Part shown: positions 45,923-55,679 of the stretch, piece by piece
How positions within the stretch are numbered: the stretch's first letter is position 1
Layout: each line of letters starts with the position of its first letter
Program-made: the position numbers and the translations under genes
Assembly (NCBI GenBank): GCA_032622095.1
Contig: CP136064.1
Span: forward strand, 219,496,205 to 219,560,204
Source of the DNA: Siphonodentalium dalli
Lineage: Eukaryota; Mollusca; Scaphopoda; Gadilida; Siphonodentaliidae
DNA length: 64,000 nucleotides
Reading direction: 5' to 3'
The notes under the pieces: model-generated
Told to the model about the DNA's origin: nothing
What the model saw: only the letters and a program-made list of their open reading frames with translations
The model's database searches: none

Positions 45923-46534
45923 GATGTACAAATCAAATAAACACGATGTCATTCTTCAATTACCTTCACCTTTAGCATTCCACGGTGAATTCGCTCCCGG
46001 ACTCTGGGACACATTTAGCTCCCTGGTTCCTATTGTTGCAGGCATCTTTCGAAAGCGCGCCAATTGCCCTTACGCCATTTCTCATAGGCGACCGTGTTAA
46101 CGTTTCGAACAAATTCACTGAATTGAAGCCTACAAGCTATTCCAGTGGTATTTACCCAGCTAGATTGACACCAGTTGATCACGAAAATGCAAGAAAAATC
46201 ATAGGTCATGTGTTTACTTTTAAAAATAAATCCCCAAGTGTACATCAGAGATATCCCACAGCCAAATTTGGTCTGGAAGAACCCAGAACTACAGCAGCTA
46301 TATTTAAATCAATTTCCCACTCACAGAAATCCATTCCCCATTAATTCACAAGTGTAAATTGTTTTGATATGATGTACAAATTAAATAAACACGATGCCAT
46401 TCTTCAATTACCTTCACCTTTAGCATTCCACGGTACACACGCTCCCCGACTCTGGGACACATTTAGCTCCCTGATTCCCATTGTTGCAGGCATCTTTCGA
46501 AAGCGCGCCAATTGTCCTTACGCCATTTCTCATA
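45923..46534 (+). repeat. 448-bp repeat, one full and one partial tandem unit
   Basis: GATGTACAAATCAAATAAAC at 45923 recurs as GATGTACAAATTAAATAAAC at 46371. The second unit breaks off at about 46534 after TTACGCCATTTCTCAT. The first unit is open for 119 codons (45985-46344), but that peptide matches nothing I know and the other copies are broken. Other copies lie at 16370-16760 (inverted) and 44154-44515. Confidence 0.88.
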
Positions 46535-47531
46535 TTGACCGTTAGAAGTCTCTAGAATATTGTCGCTTGACTTTAAACTCACACCCGCTGGGGAACAGAA
46601 TGGACCGTTGTGCCACCCAAGAAGTTTACATTAAGGCATGGCTAGTAGCTGAAATATCAATGACAAAATAATTATCGGTATTATGTGAGCCACATTATCA
46701 GAGTCAGTTTAAAATCATGCGGGGCTATTTAAAAAATAAATTATGAGTACATGTACATATATGATATATCGCTGCGAGAAAGCCATCCGATTCGTCCATT
46801 TTTGTCAGAAGAACATAAGCATCAGATATTCATATGACTGAATTTCACAATATTTAGCTAACGTTGAGCAATCATCAATATCAGTATTATTATACAGGAA
46901 TGGTGTATGCTGCGGTGAGTTGGGAATATTGGCTGGGAGTATTCTCAAAACTGAACTGGATGATATCCAGAATCAGCGACCGAATCATGGGAAGTTATTA
47001 ATGGAATTCCCGATATAGTATCTCATAATGGTCTGTGAAAGACTTGAAATTATTTTGTGGTAAAGCGTAATTCATTGGTTCAACTCTGGATTGTCTATGA
47101 TAAAGCATATATCCTCTTGATTCTTGCTGGGTCTGAGGCCATATAGAGAAGGAATGCATTTTGTTTGTTTGAACGTATTTATTGTGACCAACATATATAC
47201 ATAGCATATAACACCTAATTTTATACAAAATGGTGTGTTTGCACAGGGGATCGGAGCACGGGTTACCAAACTTAGTGAGGCTCCTCTCCACTGGCACTCA
47301 GCTGCTGATGAGTAAACGCAGTTTCACATACGAAACCAATGGAACTAGGGAAGATCCGGATGGCTTGAAAAAGAAATAAAACAACAAAAGAATATCACAA
47401 ATCACAAGAGACAGCATTATATACCGCACCACCAACGACCGCGTTCGCAGAATATTGTTAAGAGAAACTAATTACGCGCGCGCCGCGTGTATACTGTTGT
47501 CCAAATTCTAGATAGCTATGGTTCGCTGGGC
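46535..47531. other. No recognisable feature
   Basis: Intronic; no gene or repeat recognised. Confidence 0.4.
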
Positions 47532-47879
47532 GATAATGGGTTTTTCCGGTTCAAAAGTCGAACTGCGCGACCAGGAGGCCGAGTACGGTAAAAGGTGTAG
47601 TTGGGAATTTCAATTTCGTTTATTGTCCTTTACATTATTATGTTAATAATGTTGATTTTTATAGATATTTTTCGTTCTGCAGCCCACTGATGGTTGTGGT
47701 CGGAGACGGTCGAGTCTGCCGCCGGTTCGTTAATTAGGTGCTGGTTTTTATTGTTATTTTAACGGAATTCTGAGTTGGTCATTCCCGAAACCAATATATT
47801 TTATATTCTATAATTACAATCATGGGTATATAATATATGATCTTGAGCGCGTTACCATTTCTGACTATGGTTTTCTTGG
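47532..47879 (+). repeat. Dispersed repeat B, copy 2
   Basis: Direct match to 14655-15069 but without about 80 bp in the middle. It ends with terminus C (ATATATGATCTTGAGCGCGT then TACCATTTCTGACTATGG). In this copy the terminus contains an ATG that opens the frame listed next. Confidence 0.8.
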
Positions 47880-48073
47880 TTAACATGCTCTCGAGAAACG
47901 CAATTTCAATCTGTCAAATCAACGAGTCATCTGGTGAGCAATTAAAAGAAATTTCCCACTTTACAAGTCAGACAAACAACTCAGTGCAGAATGTCGATGC
48001 GATGGAAACATTCAAAAAGTACCAATGGCAATGCCCAATCACACTGAAGAAAAAAGTTAGTCAATATAGCTAA
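47837..48073 (+). CDS. Open frame starting in a repeat terminus, signal-peptide-like
   Basis: 78 codons. It opens MILSALPFLTMVFLVNML, a hydrophobic leader encoded by terminus C, then a hydrophilic part with NESSGEQLKEISHFTSQT and a single WQC near the end. A possible donor AAAAAA|GTTAGT lies at 48056, phase 0. That phase does not fit exon 2 of the lectin gene. No known domain was recognised. It may be a chance frame, and it is kept because the same leader lies in frame with the lectin exon at 50158. Confidence 0.2.
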   Translation: MILSALPFLTMVFLVNMLSRNAISICQINESSGEQLKEISHFTSQTNNSVQNVDAMETFKKYQWQCPITLKKKVSQYS

Positions 48074-48279
48074 CTTAGGTTAGACAACTGTTTATCCACA
48101 AGATGACTAACTTAGCTTAGTCATAATGATCTGAAAATCGACAGGTGCAAAGTGTAACGTAATGTCGTCACACGATTTTAAGAAAATCTAGTCAAACCCT
48201 CCGTTGCAGAATTGTTAAATATCGCTAATCGCTAACATTGTCCATAGAATTAACTGTAAAAATCACTGTACCATTCGTC

Positions 48280-48362
48280 AATGGGCGACTCGCATTTATA
48301 AGAAAATGTATTGGCACAGGGTTTTCGCAAAATTTCAGGAAGCCCCAGTCATGAAAGGGTTA
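48280..48362. repeat. Relic of the palindromic MITE family
   Basis: GGGCGACTCGCATTTATAAG, AAAATGTATTGGCACAGGGT and GTCATGAAAGGG-TTAA match the right end of the element near 26690-26745 and one palindrome of 28226-28617. Confidence 0.7.
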
Positions 48363-49676
48363 AGTGAAAAATATAAGTAAACGACGGATTTGACCTCGTT
48401 CAAAATTCAGCAAAGGATTTATACATTTTGCTTAACTTTTCGCGCGGTCAAAATCCCATGAACACGTTAAAACCGACGTTTGTTTTTCTTATTTGGTTTA
48501 CTTTAATTTATTACGCCCTCTTATGGTGTATATTGACAAAGGTATTTGGCCGTGTCGTAGGAGGTGTTGGAGTAAATGTGATTAGGAACGTATTCGCTAT
48601 TTATCTCCCATCAGTCATGCATCCAGAATATTGTTGCCTCTTTTGATTCATGTCTTGTCCCGGTGAAATCTTTTCTCTTGCGTTTAGTTTGCGATCTGGC
48701 AGTCGTTGGCTCTTAATTCGCCACAACGAAGATGTAAACTTCTCTTTGCAGGTGGACACGCTTACTTATTAAAGGATAAGGCAAATACGTGCCTTGTTTA
48801 CGATAGAAGACGAACACTTGCCTCGTTTGTGCCAGGTAGATGCCAACGGTGCCGTTCGTTTTGGTAACGATGAATTGTGGTCACTAGTTTTACTATTTAC
48901 TTGTGTTGGCAGTAGGCTAAACGTACGTTTACAGTATCATAGCATATGGACCTGTTATCATGATCGTGGCGACAGCTAGGGTGTCTCACCCCCTAGATCA
49001 TGCCATGAATATCTGCTCCAACTACGCCAGTAGAGGTCATACTCCACTAGTTCAAAACGTGGGAAAATTGTAATGTTGTGACATGGAATTATATAAGTTC
49101 ATAACATTGCAAAACAAGTGCAAGTAATATATTTCTTGGTTAAAGGCACGGGCGGCGTTCATTGCAGAAATATATATATTTGTTCAAATCGCCATCAACA
49201 GAAGGAACACCAACATATATACAGTTCCGCTCATATGCCAAACATAATCAGCGCGTAAACAGTATATTGTCGTCCAGACGTACGACGGTGTACGCAAACA
49301 AGAGCCTGTTCGTGTTACAGAAGTTTTGCTTCTGTTTACATGACACAGCTCAATTCTATTGGTTAATCACACAAAAATGATAGAAACGCTCTTTATTATT
49401 TCCATATCAGGAAAACAGTGACAAATAACGCTCTTTATGTTTACCATACCCGGGTCTAAACAAAAGCCAGGTAACGTAACGTTTTTTGCTTTTGTTTACA
49501 TAACAAAGGGGGAAAATTGACAATACCATACTGTTTATGCCATATTTCTGATTGGCATAAGAACAAAGTCTGTCTATATTTTACTATTCTTTCTGTTTAT
49601 GGCGGTTTTTGACGGAGGTGAATAATTTAACAGCATACCCACCGCCAACGCCGGCCGTATCTTTAATATATGTTTC
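48363..49676. other. No recognisable feature
   Basis: Intronic. Two CGCTCTTTAT motifs near 49386 and 49431 recall the repeat at 8368. No gene was recognised. Confidence 0.4.
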
Positions 49677-50039
49677 TTAAAGGTACTTCATCCGATTAGA
49701 CACTCCTAAATTAATATTTCTTTGGCTTTGGGGGTAAAAAATATTTGATTCGAGTCGAGGAACCCACCCATCAAAGTGATAAGATATCGATTTTTGACTA
49801 TTAACAATAATAACCACTTGATTTTAGAGTTATCCATCTTACACCCGCAATTTGTCTCTTTGAACACGAGGTTCTGGCCCACATCTCTAAAAATTAACAA
49901 ACTTCAAAAATCGATATCTGATCACTCTGAGCTTTGATGGGTGGGTTCATCGACTCGAATCAAATATTATTTTTTTTACCCCCGAAGCCTAAGAAATAGT
50001 AATTTAGGGGTGCTGCTTAATCGGATTTAGTACAATTAA
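49677..50039. mobile_element. MITE-A copy 5 (short form)
   Basis: TTAA-AGGTACTTCATCCGATTAG starts at 49677 and TCGGATTTAGTACAA-TTAA ends at 50039. The interior is shorter than in other copies. It lies 118 bp upstream of lectin gene 2 exon 2. Confidence 0.88.
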
Positions 50040-50084
50040 TAATGTATTTAACCGTACACTTTAGGTGAAGATCCCAAGATCCAA

Positions 50085-50157
50085 TATATTTTATATATGC
50101 CTAATAATATGATCTTGAGGGCGTTACCATTTCATAATATGGTTTTAATTTTTCTAG
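50085..50157 (+). repeat. Terminus C providing the acceptor region of lectin gene 2 exon 2
   Basis: ATAATATGATCTTGAGGGCG then TTACCATTTCATAATATGG matches terminus C at 15022, 22725, 44516 and 47831. It is followed by TTTTAATTTTTCTAG, the acceptor for exon 2. An ATG at 50109 is in frame with the exon and would add the hydrophobic MILRALPFHNMVLIFLV just before Cys-Arg-Glu-Asp. Confidence 0.7.
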
Positions 50158-50352
50158 TATGCCGTGAAGACCTCGGCTACACACTCCTCCCCAGGGATAA
50201 GTGCCTGAAAGTTAATCTGACTACCACATTGAATAACGCGGACGCCAGAAGCAAGTGTATCTCAGAAGGAGGTAATCTCGCCCTTGTGAGCAACGAGGGG
50301 GAATTCAATGCCATCAAGATGTTCTTGGCGTCGATGGGCCCGACAGCACAGG
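50158..50352 (+). CDS. Lectin gene 2, exon 2: N-terminal half of the C-type lectin-like domain
   Basis: Encodes residues 94-158 in phase with exon 1 at 27618. C95, C109 and C127 are kept and ISEGGNLALVSNEGEF is identical to gene 1. The donor is CAGG|GTGAGT, with GT at 50353. Its 195 nt equal gene 1 exon 2. The peptide differs from gene 1 at about ten positions (for example VPRAM to LPRDK, KRGDAK to NNADAR). Upstream, unlike gene 1, the exon abuts repeat-derived sequence that keeps the frame open to an ATG at 50109 or 50097, so an alternative first exon cannot be excluded. Confidence 0.88.
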
Positions 50353-50430
50353 GTGAGTATTAATCACACATTTAACATTAACATTTAATTCTTTCACCAG
50401 ATCACAATGGAATCAAGTATAGAGAACATT

Positions 50431-50622
50431 ATAACAATAACATGATTTTTTAGGGCGTTATGGTTGATCAACGGCCCGGCATGAATGATTAACAGCCCAA
50501 GGCCAGGGCCTATTAGCGGTCCGAGACGAAGTCGAGGGCCTCTAATAGGCACGAGGGCTGTTAATCATTCCAGAGGGCCGTTAATAAACCATAATGCCCG
50601 ATACGATCATGTTATTACTATA
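50431..50622. repeat. Long hairpin with 80-90 bp arms
   Basis: ATAACATGAT, GGGCGTTATGGTT, AACGGCCC, GAATGATTAACAGCCC and GGGCCTATTAG are mirrored in order by CTAATAGGC, GGGCTGTTAATCATTC, GGGCCGTTAAT, AACCATAATGCCC and ATCATGTTAT. The loop is about 15-20 bases around GAGACGAAGTCGAG. Confidence 0.8.
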
Positions 50623-50835
50623 ATTACCACATATTTGGACATTTGACCAAGTTGAATGATGAAGTATAGGCCTATATTACTAGATTAATTTAAGAGAGAG
50701 ATATTTCCAAGAACATAAATAAATAATAACCAGCATTGAAGACTAGTGACAAACGATGAAATTAACACGGTAAGTCTGATGTTTAAGGGACGTAACTCGC
50801 GTGATAATGAACGAGATCTAACTTCCGGTCAGTTG

Positions 50836-50889
50836 CCGGGCCGCGGGCCGATAATGAACAGAGCTTTTCATTATCGGCCCGCGGCCCGG
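50836..50889. repeat. GC-rich palindrome
   Basis: CCGGGCCGCGGGCCGATAAT, GAA, then after an ACAGAGCTT loop TTCATTATCGGCCCGCGGCC, CGG. The arms of about 22 bp are perfect and the sequence is far more GC-rich than its surroundings. Confidence 0.85.
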
Positions 50890-51128
50890 TGTTTTGGTAA
50901 CAATACGCTATTTGGAACGCCCCGATCAATGGCCTATAGAGAACGCCCTATAAAGTTGTAATAATATGATATAACATAACATAACGTAACAAGTCGCAAT
51001 GACGGCTCTATTTCGTTAACAATGTTTATGAATCTACAGAACAGTTGCGTATGATGCTAGCTTTTCTGTATCAGAGAAGAATGGACAATTGGCGATGATT
51101 GGGCAACTTTTGAAATTGATAAACTGTT

Positions 51129-51539
51129 ATGAAATACTCCAGTTGTGATCATAATATACATAGAATAAAATGGCTTTTTTTGGATCTCTTGGTTTCGAAG
51201 GGATGTATAAGACGTATGGCTGCACGATTTTCAATAATTCCACACGAATTTTATAGGAGAATTTGGGTCGCCAAAAAGTATTTGTTCGGTTACAAGAATT
51301 CTGAGTTCAAGCTTAAGCTAGGCGATCAAGGCTGCATGTCTATCGCAATCTGTCGTTATAAATTGTACATTTGGTATACAATAGATACCTTTCGCATAAT
51401 GAACGACGACAAACAATTATTAAGAATAGGGTACTACATGTACGTCACTAGAATTATTTGTGTTCTTTATACTCAGGTCCTCAATGTTGGATATGACTCT
51501 GAGAGTATGTCCTTAAATTGTGATCGCCATGTGGCCTAA
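51129..51539 (+). CDS. Open frame of unknown nature, 136 codons
   Basis: A frame with many basic and aromatic residues (for example RRMAARFSIIPHEFYRRIWV). I do not recognise a domain or see flanking splice signals that link it to the lectin exons. It lies in intron 2 of lectin gene 2 among repeats. It could be an uncharacterised mobile-element remnant or chance. Confidence 0.15.
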   Translation: MKYSSCDHNIHRIKWLFLDLLVSKGCIRRMAARFSIIPHEFYRRIWVAKKYLFGYKNSEFKLKLGDQGCMSIAICRYKLYIWYTIDTFRIMNDDKQLLRIGYYMYVTRIICVLYTQVLNVGYDSESMSLNCDRHVA

Positions 51540-52287
51540 ACTTGTATCTATTAGTGACAATCAAATCATTCGCCGCCGTGAAGCGCTAGCATTTTGGGAA
51601 ATACAAAGCGCTAAGCTATAACATGATAAAAACATAATTAACTACATAATAAGCGCGGCACGCACAACCATAACCCCTTTACTGCGAGTGGCAATCACGT
51701 TTGTCTTTCAAACGGAGTCGTATAGTCGTCAATAATCTGTGAACAGGTTTTTGGACCGTGCGAAAAAATAGATATACGTAATAATTGTCTGTCGTCGTTC
51801 AAAGGTGTCTGTCAGCTCCGCTGCAAATGTATATGTATCCAAAAACTAAAGATTTACATGTTAGACCAATCTGTTGGCACCTGGTTCATAAATTACATAA
51901 TTCGTCTGGTACCTTCAAAATTTGGAGAACCTTTGGCATAACAGATTCTGTATGCCTTTAAAAATTCTAACCCTTTCTTGTGACAAAGTGATTACAAATC
52001 TACACAAACTGCCATAACTTTATCCTGCTAAAATATCCCAGTCTTTATATGTCTGCTGACAATTATTGCAGACTTGGAAATATTGACCGGCGACACCTTT
52101 CGGACATTAGCCATTAATTCAGAGAATTGTTTTTTTTTAATCTTCTCGTGTGGTGTCTTCAATGTTATTCGCGCCCAAATAAATGATAAACATATCTAGT
52201 TTTAAATTCATGAATGTCTTCTTGTCAGTGTAGCGACAGAAATCAAAGTCGTAAAATTTAATAACCTCCAAAAATAACTGACTATAG
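51540..52287. other. No recognisable feature
   Basis: Intronic; no gene or repeat match seen. Confidence 0.4.
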
Positions 52288-52644
52288 CTAGACCAATGGA
52301 AATCCTATAGCTGAATGCTCACAAATTGCTCGTGTGATCGATATGAAATTAGCACAAGTCATGTATACCATATAAGGATACCAGTCTAGAAGTATAAGCA
52401 AAGGATATCCTTTGCTTATACTTCTAGACTGGTATCCTGATACTTTCATGTTGTTAGGATCAAAATATTGTCCTATAAAAGCACACAAATTTTCATAGTA
52501 ATGTGATACATATATATGTGTACCTAATATTGGTTTCTGATCTATCTCAAACTGACCGTATCCTTTTAAGACTGGGCAGTCTTCGTAATTAAACCCATCA
52601 TAAGTATTAGGGCGAGTACGACGTATGTTTATTAACCGAATCAT
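52288..52644 (-). CDS. Unknown open frame carrying a 64-bp palindrome
   Basis: 118 codons on the minus strand. The N-terminal 70 residues have protein-like composition (YEDCPVLKGYGQFEIDQKPI, then HYYENLCAFIGQYFDPNNMK). The stretch GYQSRSISKG to LLDWYP is encoded by the perfect palindrome at 52375-52438, so the original frame probably differed after that point. The start overlaps the 5' end of the LINE on the other strand. No family was recognised. It may be an exon remnant or part of an unknown mobile element. Confidence 0.25.
   Translation of the reverse strand: MIRLINIRRTRPNTYDGFNYEDCPVLKGYGQFEIDQKPILGTHIYVSHYYENLCAFIGQYFDPNNMKVSGYQSRSISKGYPLLILLDWYPYMVYMTCANFISITRAICEHSAIGFPLV
52375..52438. 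repeat. Perfect 64-bp palindrome without spacer
   Basis: AGGATACCAGTCTAGAAGTA + TAAGCAAAGGAT (52375-52406) is followed directly by its exact reverse complement (52407-52438). There is no mismatch and no loop. Confidence 0.97.
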
Positions 52645-53671
52645 GGCTCGATCATTCTATCCAGGATTCAGAAATCCATCTTCCTGGTTACCACGATCCC
52701 GCTCGCAAAGACAGGAACGGTGGTAGAACAGGAGGGTGTGTGTGTATTTACGTTCGCGACACTATACCATTCAAAATACGCGAAGATCTTGACAGTGATG
52801 AAGTAGAACGTATCTGGATAGAGGTTACAATTAACACAAAACGTTGTCTTGTAGGATGCTTTTATCGCCCTCCAACTCCCCCGCAAGCCTGTGGCCGAAC
52901 ATTAATAATAACATTTCCCTTGCGCGCGATAGCGACCTGGATGTCATAATAGGTGGATATTTCAATGAAAACTATGTACACAACGGTAATGGTAAAATAA
53001 ACGGCATTTTTAGCGAACGAGGTCTGACCCAACTGGTCGCTGATAAAACGCATTTTACTGAAAACTCCTCATCTATTCTCGACTTGCTCATGACCAGCAA
53101 CCCTGATCTTGTTGATTCCCCTTGTGTTCTTGGCAAGATATTCGACAACACAGTAAGGTATCAATGTCCAGTTACTGCTCGGATAAAACTTTTGAAAAAT
53201 AAATCGGCCATAACCCTTACTAGACGTGACTGGAATTATAATCTGGCTGACTTCGATACCATGAACGAAGACTTCTCGAGCTGGAACTATGATGATAATA
53301 CACCATTTAAACTATAAATCCATGCAGATAACTTGACTGCAAAAATTGTGAAGGTATGCAGTGAAAACATCCCCAATAAGATAGTACTGATCCGGAAAGG
53401 TAGTCCCCAATGGCTTAAGTGTAACGTACGGAAACTGATGAGGCAACGAAATCGATTACATAGGATAGCTAAAAAGCAAAACACACCACAAACATGGGCA
53501 AACTTTCGATCTAAGCGTAATGAAACTACATCGGCTATTAGAAAAAGCAAACGTGATTACGACACCAAGAACGAAAATACATTGAATAGCCCATCAAATG
53601 ACCAGTCCTCTTGGTGGAAAACCCTCCAAAAAATAGTATTTGCAACCAGTGATCGATCAATACCCCCTTGA
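52610..53671 (+). pseudogene. LINE, endonuclease part and linker (broken)
   Basis: Reads EYDVCLLTESWLDHSIQD, then DPARKDRNGGRTGG and YVRDTIPF, the start of an apurinic-like endonuclease domain of a non-LTR element. A frameshift near 52885 leads to the frame 52844-53317 with DLDVIIGGYFNEN, where the expected Gly-Asp-Phe-Asn catalytic motif reads Gly-Tyr-Phe-Asn, and SSILDLLMTSNPDLV. Stop codons lie at 53315-53317 and 53669-53671. The linker to the RT is 53333-53671 (PQWLKCNVRKLMRQRNRLHR). The endonuclease is inactive. Confidence 0.8.
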
Positions 53672-54620
53672 ACATAAACGGCGACTTCCTGATCTCACCA
53701 ACTGAAAAAGCAAGTGCTTTCAATTCGTATTTTTGTAATATTTCATCAGTTGATGACATCGGGAAACGCCTACAGTGCTAGATCCGGATAACTCCATATC
53801 CACATTAAGCGATATAAAAATCACAGCCCCTGACATTTACAAAGCGTTAAAAAGTCTAAAAATATCTAAGTCAAGTGGGCCCGACGGAATAAGTCCGAGA
53901 GTTTTGAAAAGTTGTGCCTCCTCGCTCTGTGAACATCTTGAATTCTATTTTAGAATATTTACCGAAAACAGCTACTACCCACCCCAGTGGAAGCGTTCCC
54001 ATGTTACACCTATTTTCAAGAGCGGTGATCCCAGTATTATATCAAATTACCGACCAATCTCCCTACTAAGCTGCGTCTCAAAGGTCTATGAAAAATGTAT
54101 TTATAAATATCTATGGGAATTTCTTGATGAAAACAAACTCCTATCATTTTACCAAGCTGGTTTCATGCGCAATGATTCAACAGTTTTCCAACTTACCGAA
54201 ATATATGACAATATATGTCGATCACTAGACGACGGAAAAGAGGTCCGGTGTATATTCTGCGACATAAGTAAAGCGTTCGATAAAGTCTGGCACCGTGGCC
54301 TCTTAAACAAACTAACGGAAATGGGTATACGTGGAAACTTGTATAACTTAATGAAATCGTATCTTGAATGTAGGCAACAACAGGTTGTCATAGACGGCTC
54401 ACACTCGGAATTACAAGATGTAACAAAAGGTGTCCCACAAGGCTCGGTATTAGGTCCACTTCTGTTTTTAATATATATTAATGATATAACCGAAAACATA
54501 CGGTGTAACATTCGACTATTTGCTGATGACACCTCTCTATTTCTCACAATTGAAGACCCTACTATGGCCGCAAAACTAATTAATGATGACCTCGAAACTC
54601 TCATGTGTTGGGCATCAGAA
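53672..54620 (+). pseudogene. LINE, reverse transcriptase domain (open 282 codons)
   Basis: After a frameshift near 53765 the frame 53775-54623 holds a complete RT core: SSGPDGISPRVLK, YRPISLLSCVSKVYEK, YQAGFMRNDSTVFQL, the FCDISKAFDKVWHRGLL motif with its catalytic Asp, GVPQGSVLGPLLFLIYINDI and FADDTS (residues 249-254 of this frame, Asp-Asp at 54525-54530). The catalytic residues are intact. A TGA at 54621-54623 ends it where a Trp codon is expected, and the same frame continues after the stop. The motif set places it among Jockey/CR1/L2-like elements. The finer clade is not resolvable by eye. Confidence 0.92.
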
Positions 54621-54623
54621 TGA

Positions 54624-55679
54624 CTTGTAAAATTCAATCCCCTGAAAACGGAAGCTCTTTTAATCTCCAGGAAAGAAACATCAGTATATCACCCCAATCT
54701 GACCATGGGAGCCGCGACAATTGTCGAGGTTGACAGCCATAAACATATGGGACTTACTTTCGATAACATGGGCTCGTGGGGTATCCACATCAGATCTATG
54801 CTCGATAAAGCATGGGGTCGAGTGAATTTAGTACGTAAACATAGATACAGGCGATGCAGAGTAACGCTTGAAAAAATACATTACACATTTATCCGACCAA
54901 TACTGGAATATGCATCCCCTGTGTGGGATAACTGCCCTGATTATCTTAGTGACGATATTGAAAAGGTACAGTACGAAATGGCCCGAATAGTAACATGTGC
55001 AACCATCAGTACGAGTAATGCGTGCCTTTTGTCAGAAACTGGCTGGGAACTCCTCTCTTCACGTCGTAGAAAACACAAGCTATGCCATTTTTTTAAAGTA
55101 ATACGTGGAACTGCTCCATCAATTTTAAGAAATTATGTACGACCAATTCAGGCAAATAATTCCAGATATAACTTCAGAGTTGAACATATAAGACTACCCT
55201 CGAATATTAATTATGACTACTAGTATTATATGGATTCTTTCTTACCATCTGCAATTACCGAATGGAACAAACTGCCGGAAACTACAAAGAGCAGCAGTAC
55301 AATCGAAGACTTCAAAAAGGAACTGAACAGTGACAATATACGTCCACCTGCCTATTTTTATCATAGTAAATGTCGTAAATCTCATATCCTCCATACCCGG
55401 TTAAGATTGAACTGCAGCCACCTGAGTGGTGACCTGACAGATAACCATGTAAAAATTCCCCCCTTCTGTTTATGTGGGGAATTTGAGACAACTTACCACT
55501 ATCTCTTTGAATGTACATTTTATCAAGAGCCCAGAAGAGAACTATATGACTCCCTACCAAATGTTGCCTTATCTGAGAATACACTAATGCGGGGGTCAAG
55601 GGAGCTTAGTCTTCTCGAAAACAAACAAATATTTAATGCAGTACAGACATATATTATGAGAACAAAAAGATTTCCATGA
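54624..55679 (+). pseudogene. LINE, thumb and C-terminal region
   Basis: In the same frame as the RT, continuing past the TGA: KHMGLTFDNMGSWGIHIRSM, FIRPILEYASPVWDNCPDYL and ETGWELLSSRRRKHKLCHFF. A TAG at 55221-55223 interrupts, then SFLPSAITEWNKLPETTKSS, HTRLRLNCSHLSGDL and a Cys-His cluster (FCLCGEFETTYHYLFECTFY) resembling the zinc-knuckle tail of CR1/L2-like elements. The stop is at 55677-55679. Only two nonsense changes separate this from one long frame. A related fragment is at 60185-60640. Confidence 0.88.

Noticed and set aside
47837-48055. Alternative first exon spliced to lectin exon 2 at 50158
   Set aside because: The candidate donor at 48056 is phase 0 whereas exon 2 needs phase 1, and the peptide lacks the PAN cysteines.
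51129-51539. Third lectin-family member in intron 2 of gene 2
   Set aside because: The peptide lacks the lectin-domain motifs (WIGG-like strand, GG-LA, cysteine spacing).
54149-54637. 162-codon minus-strand frame
   Set aside because: It is the antisense shadow of the well-supported LINE reverse transcriptase on the plus strand.
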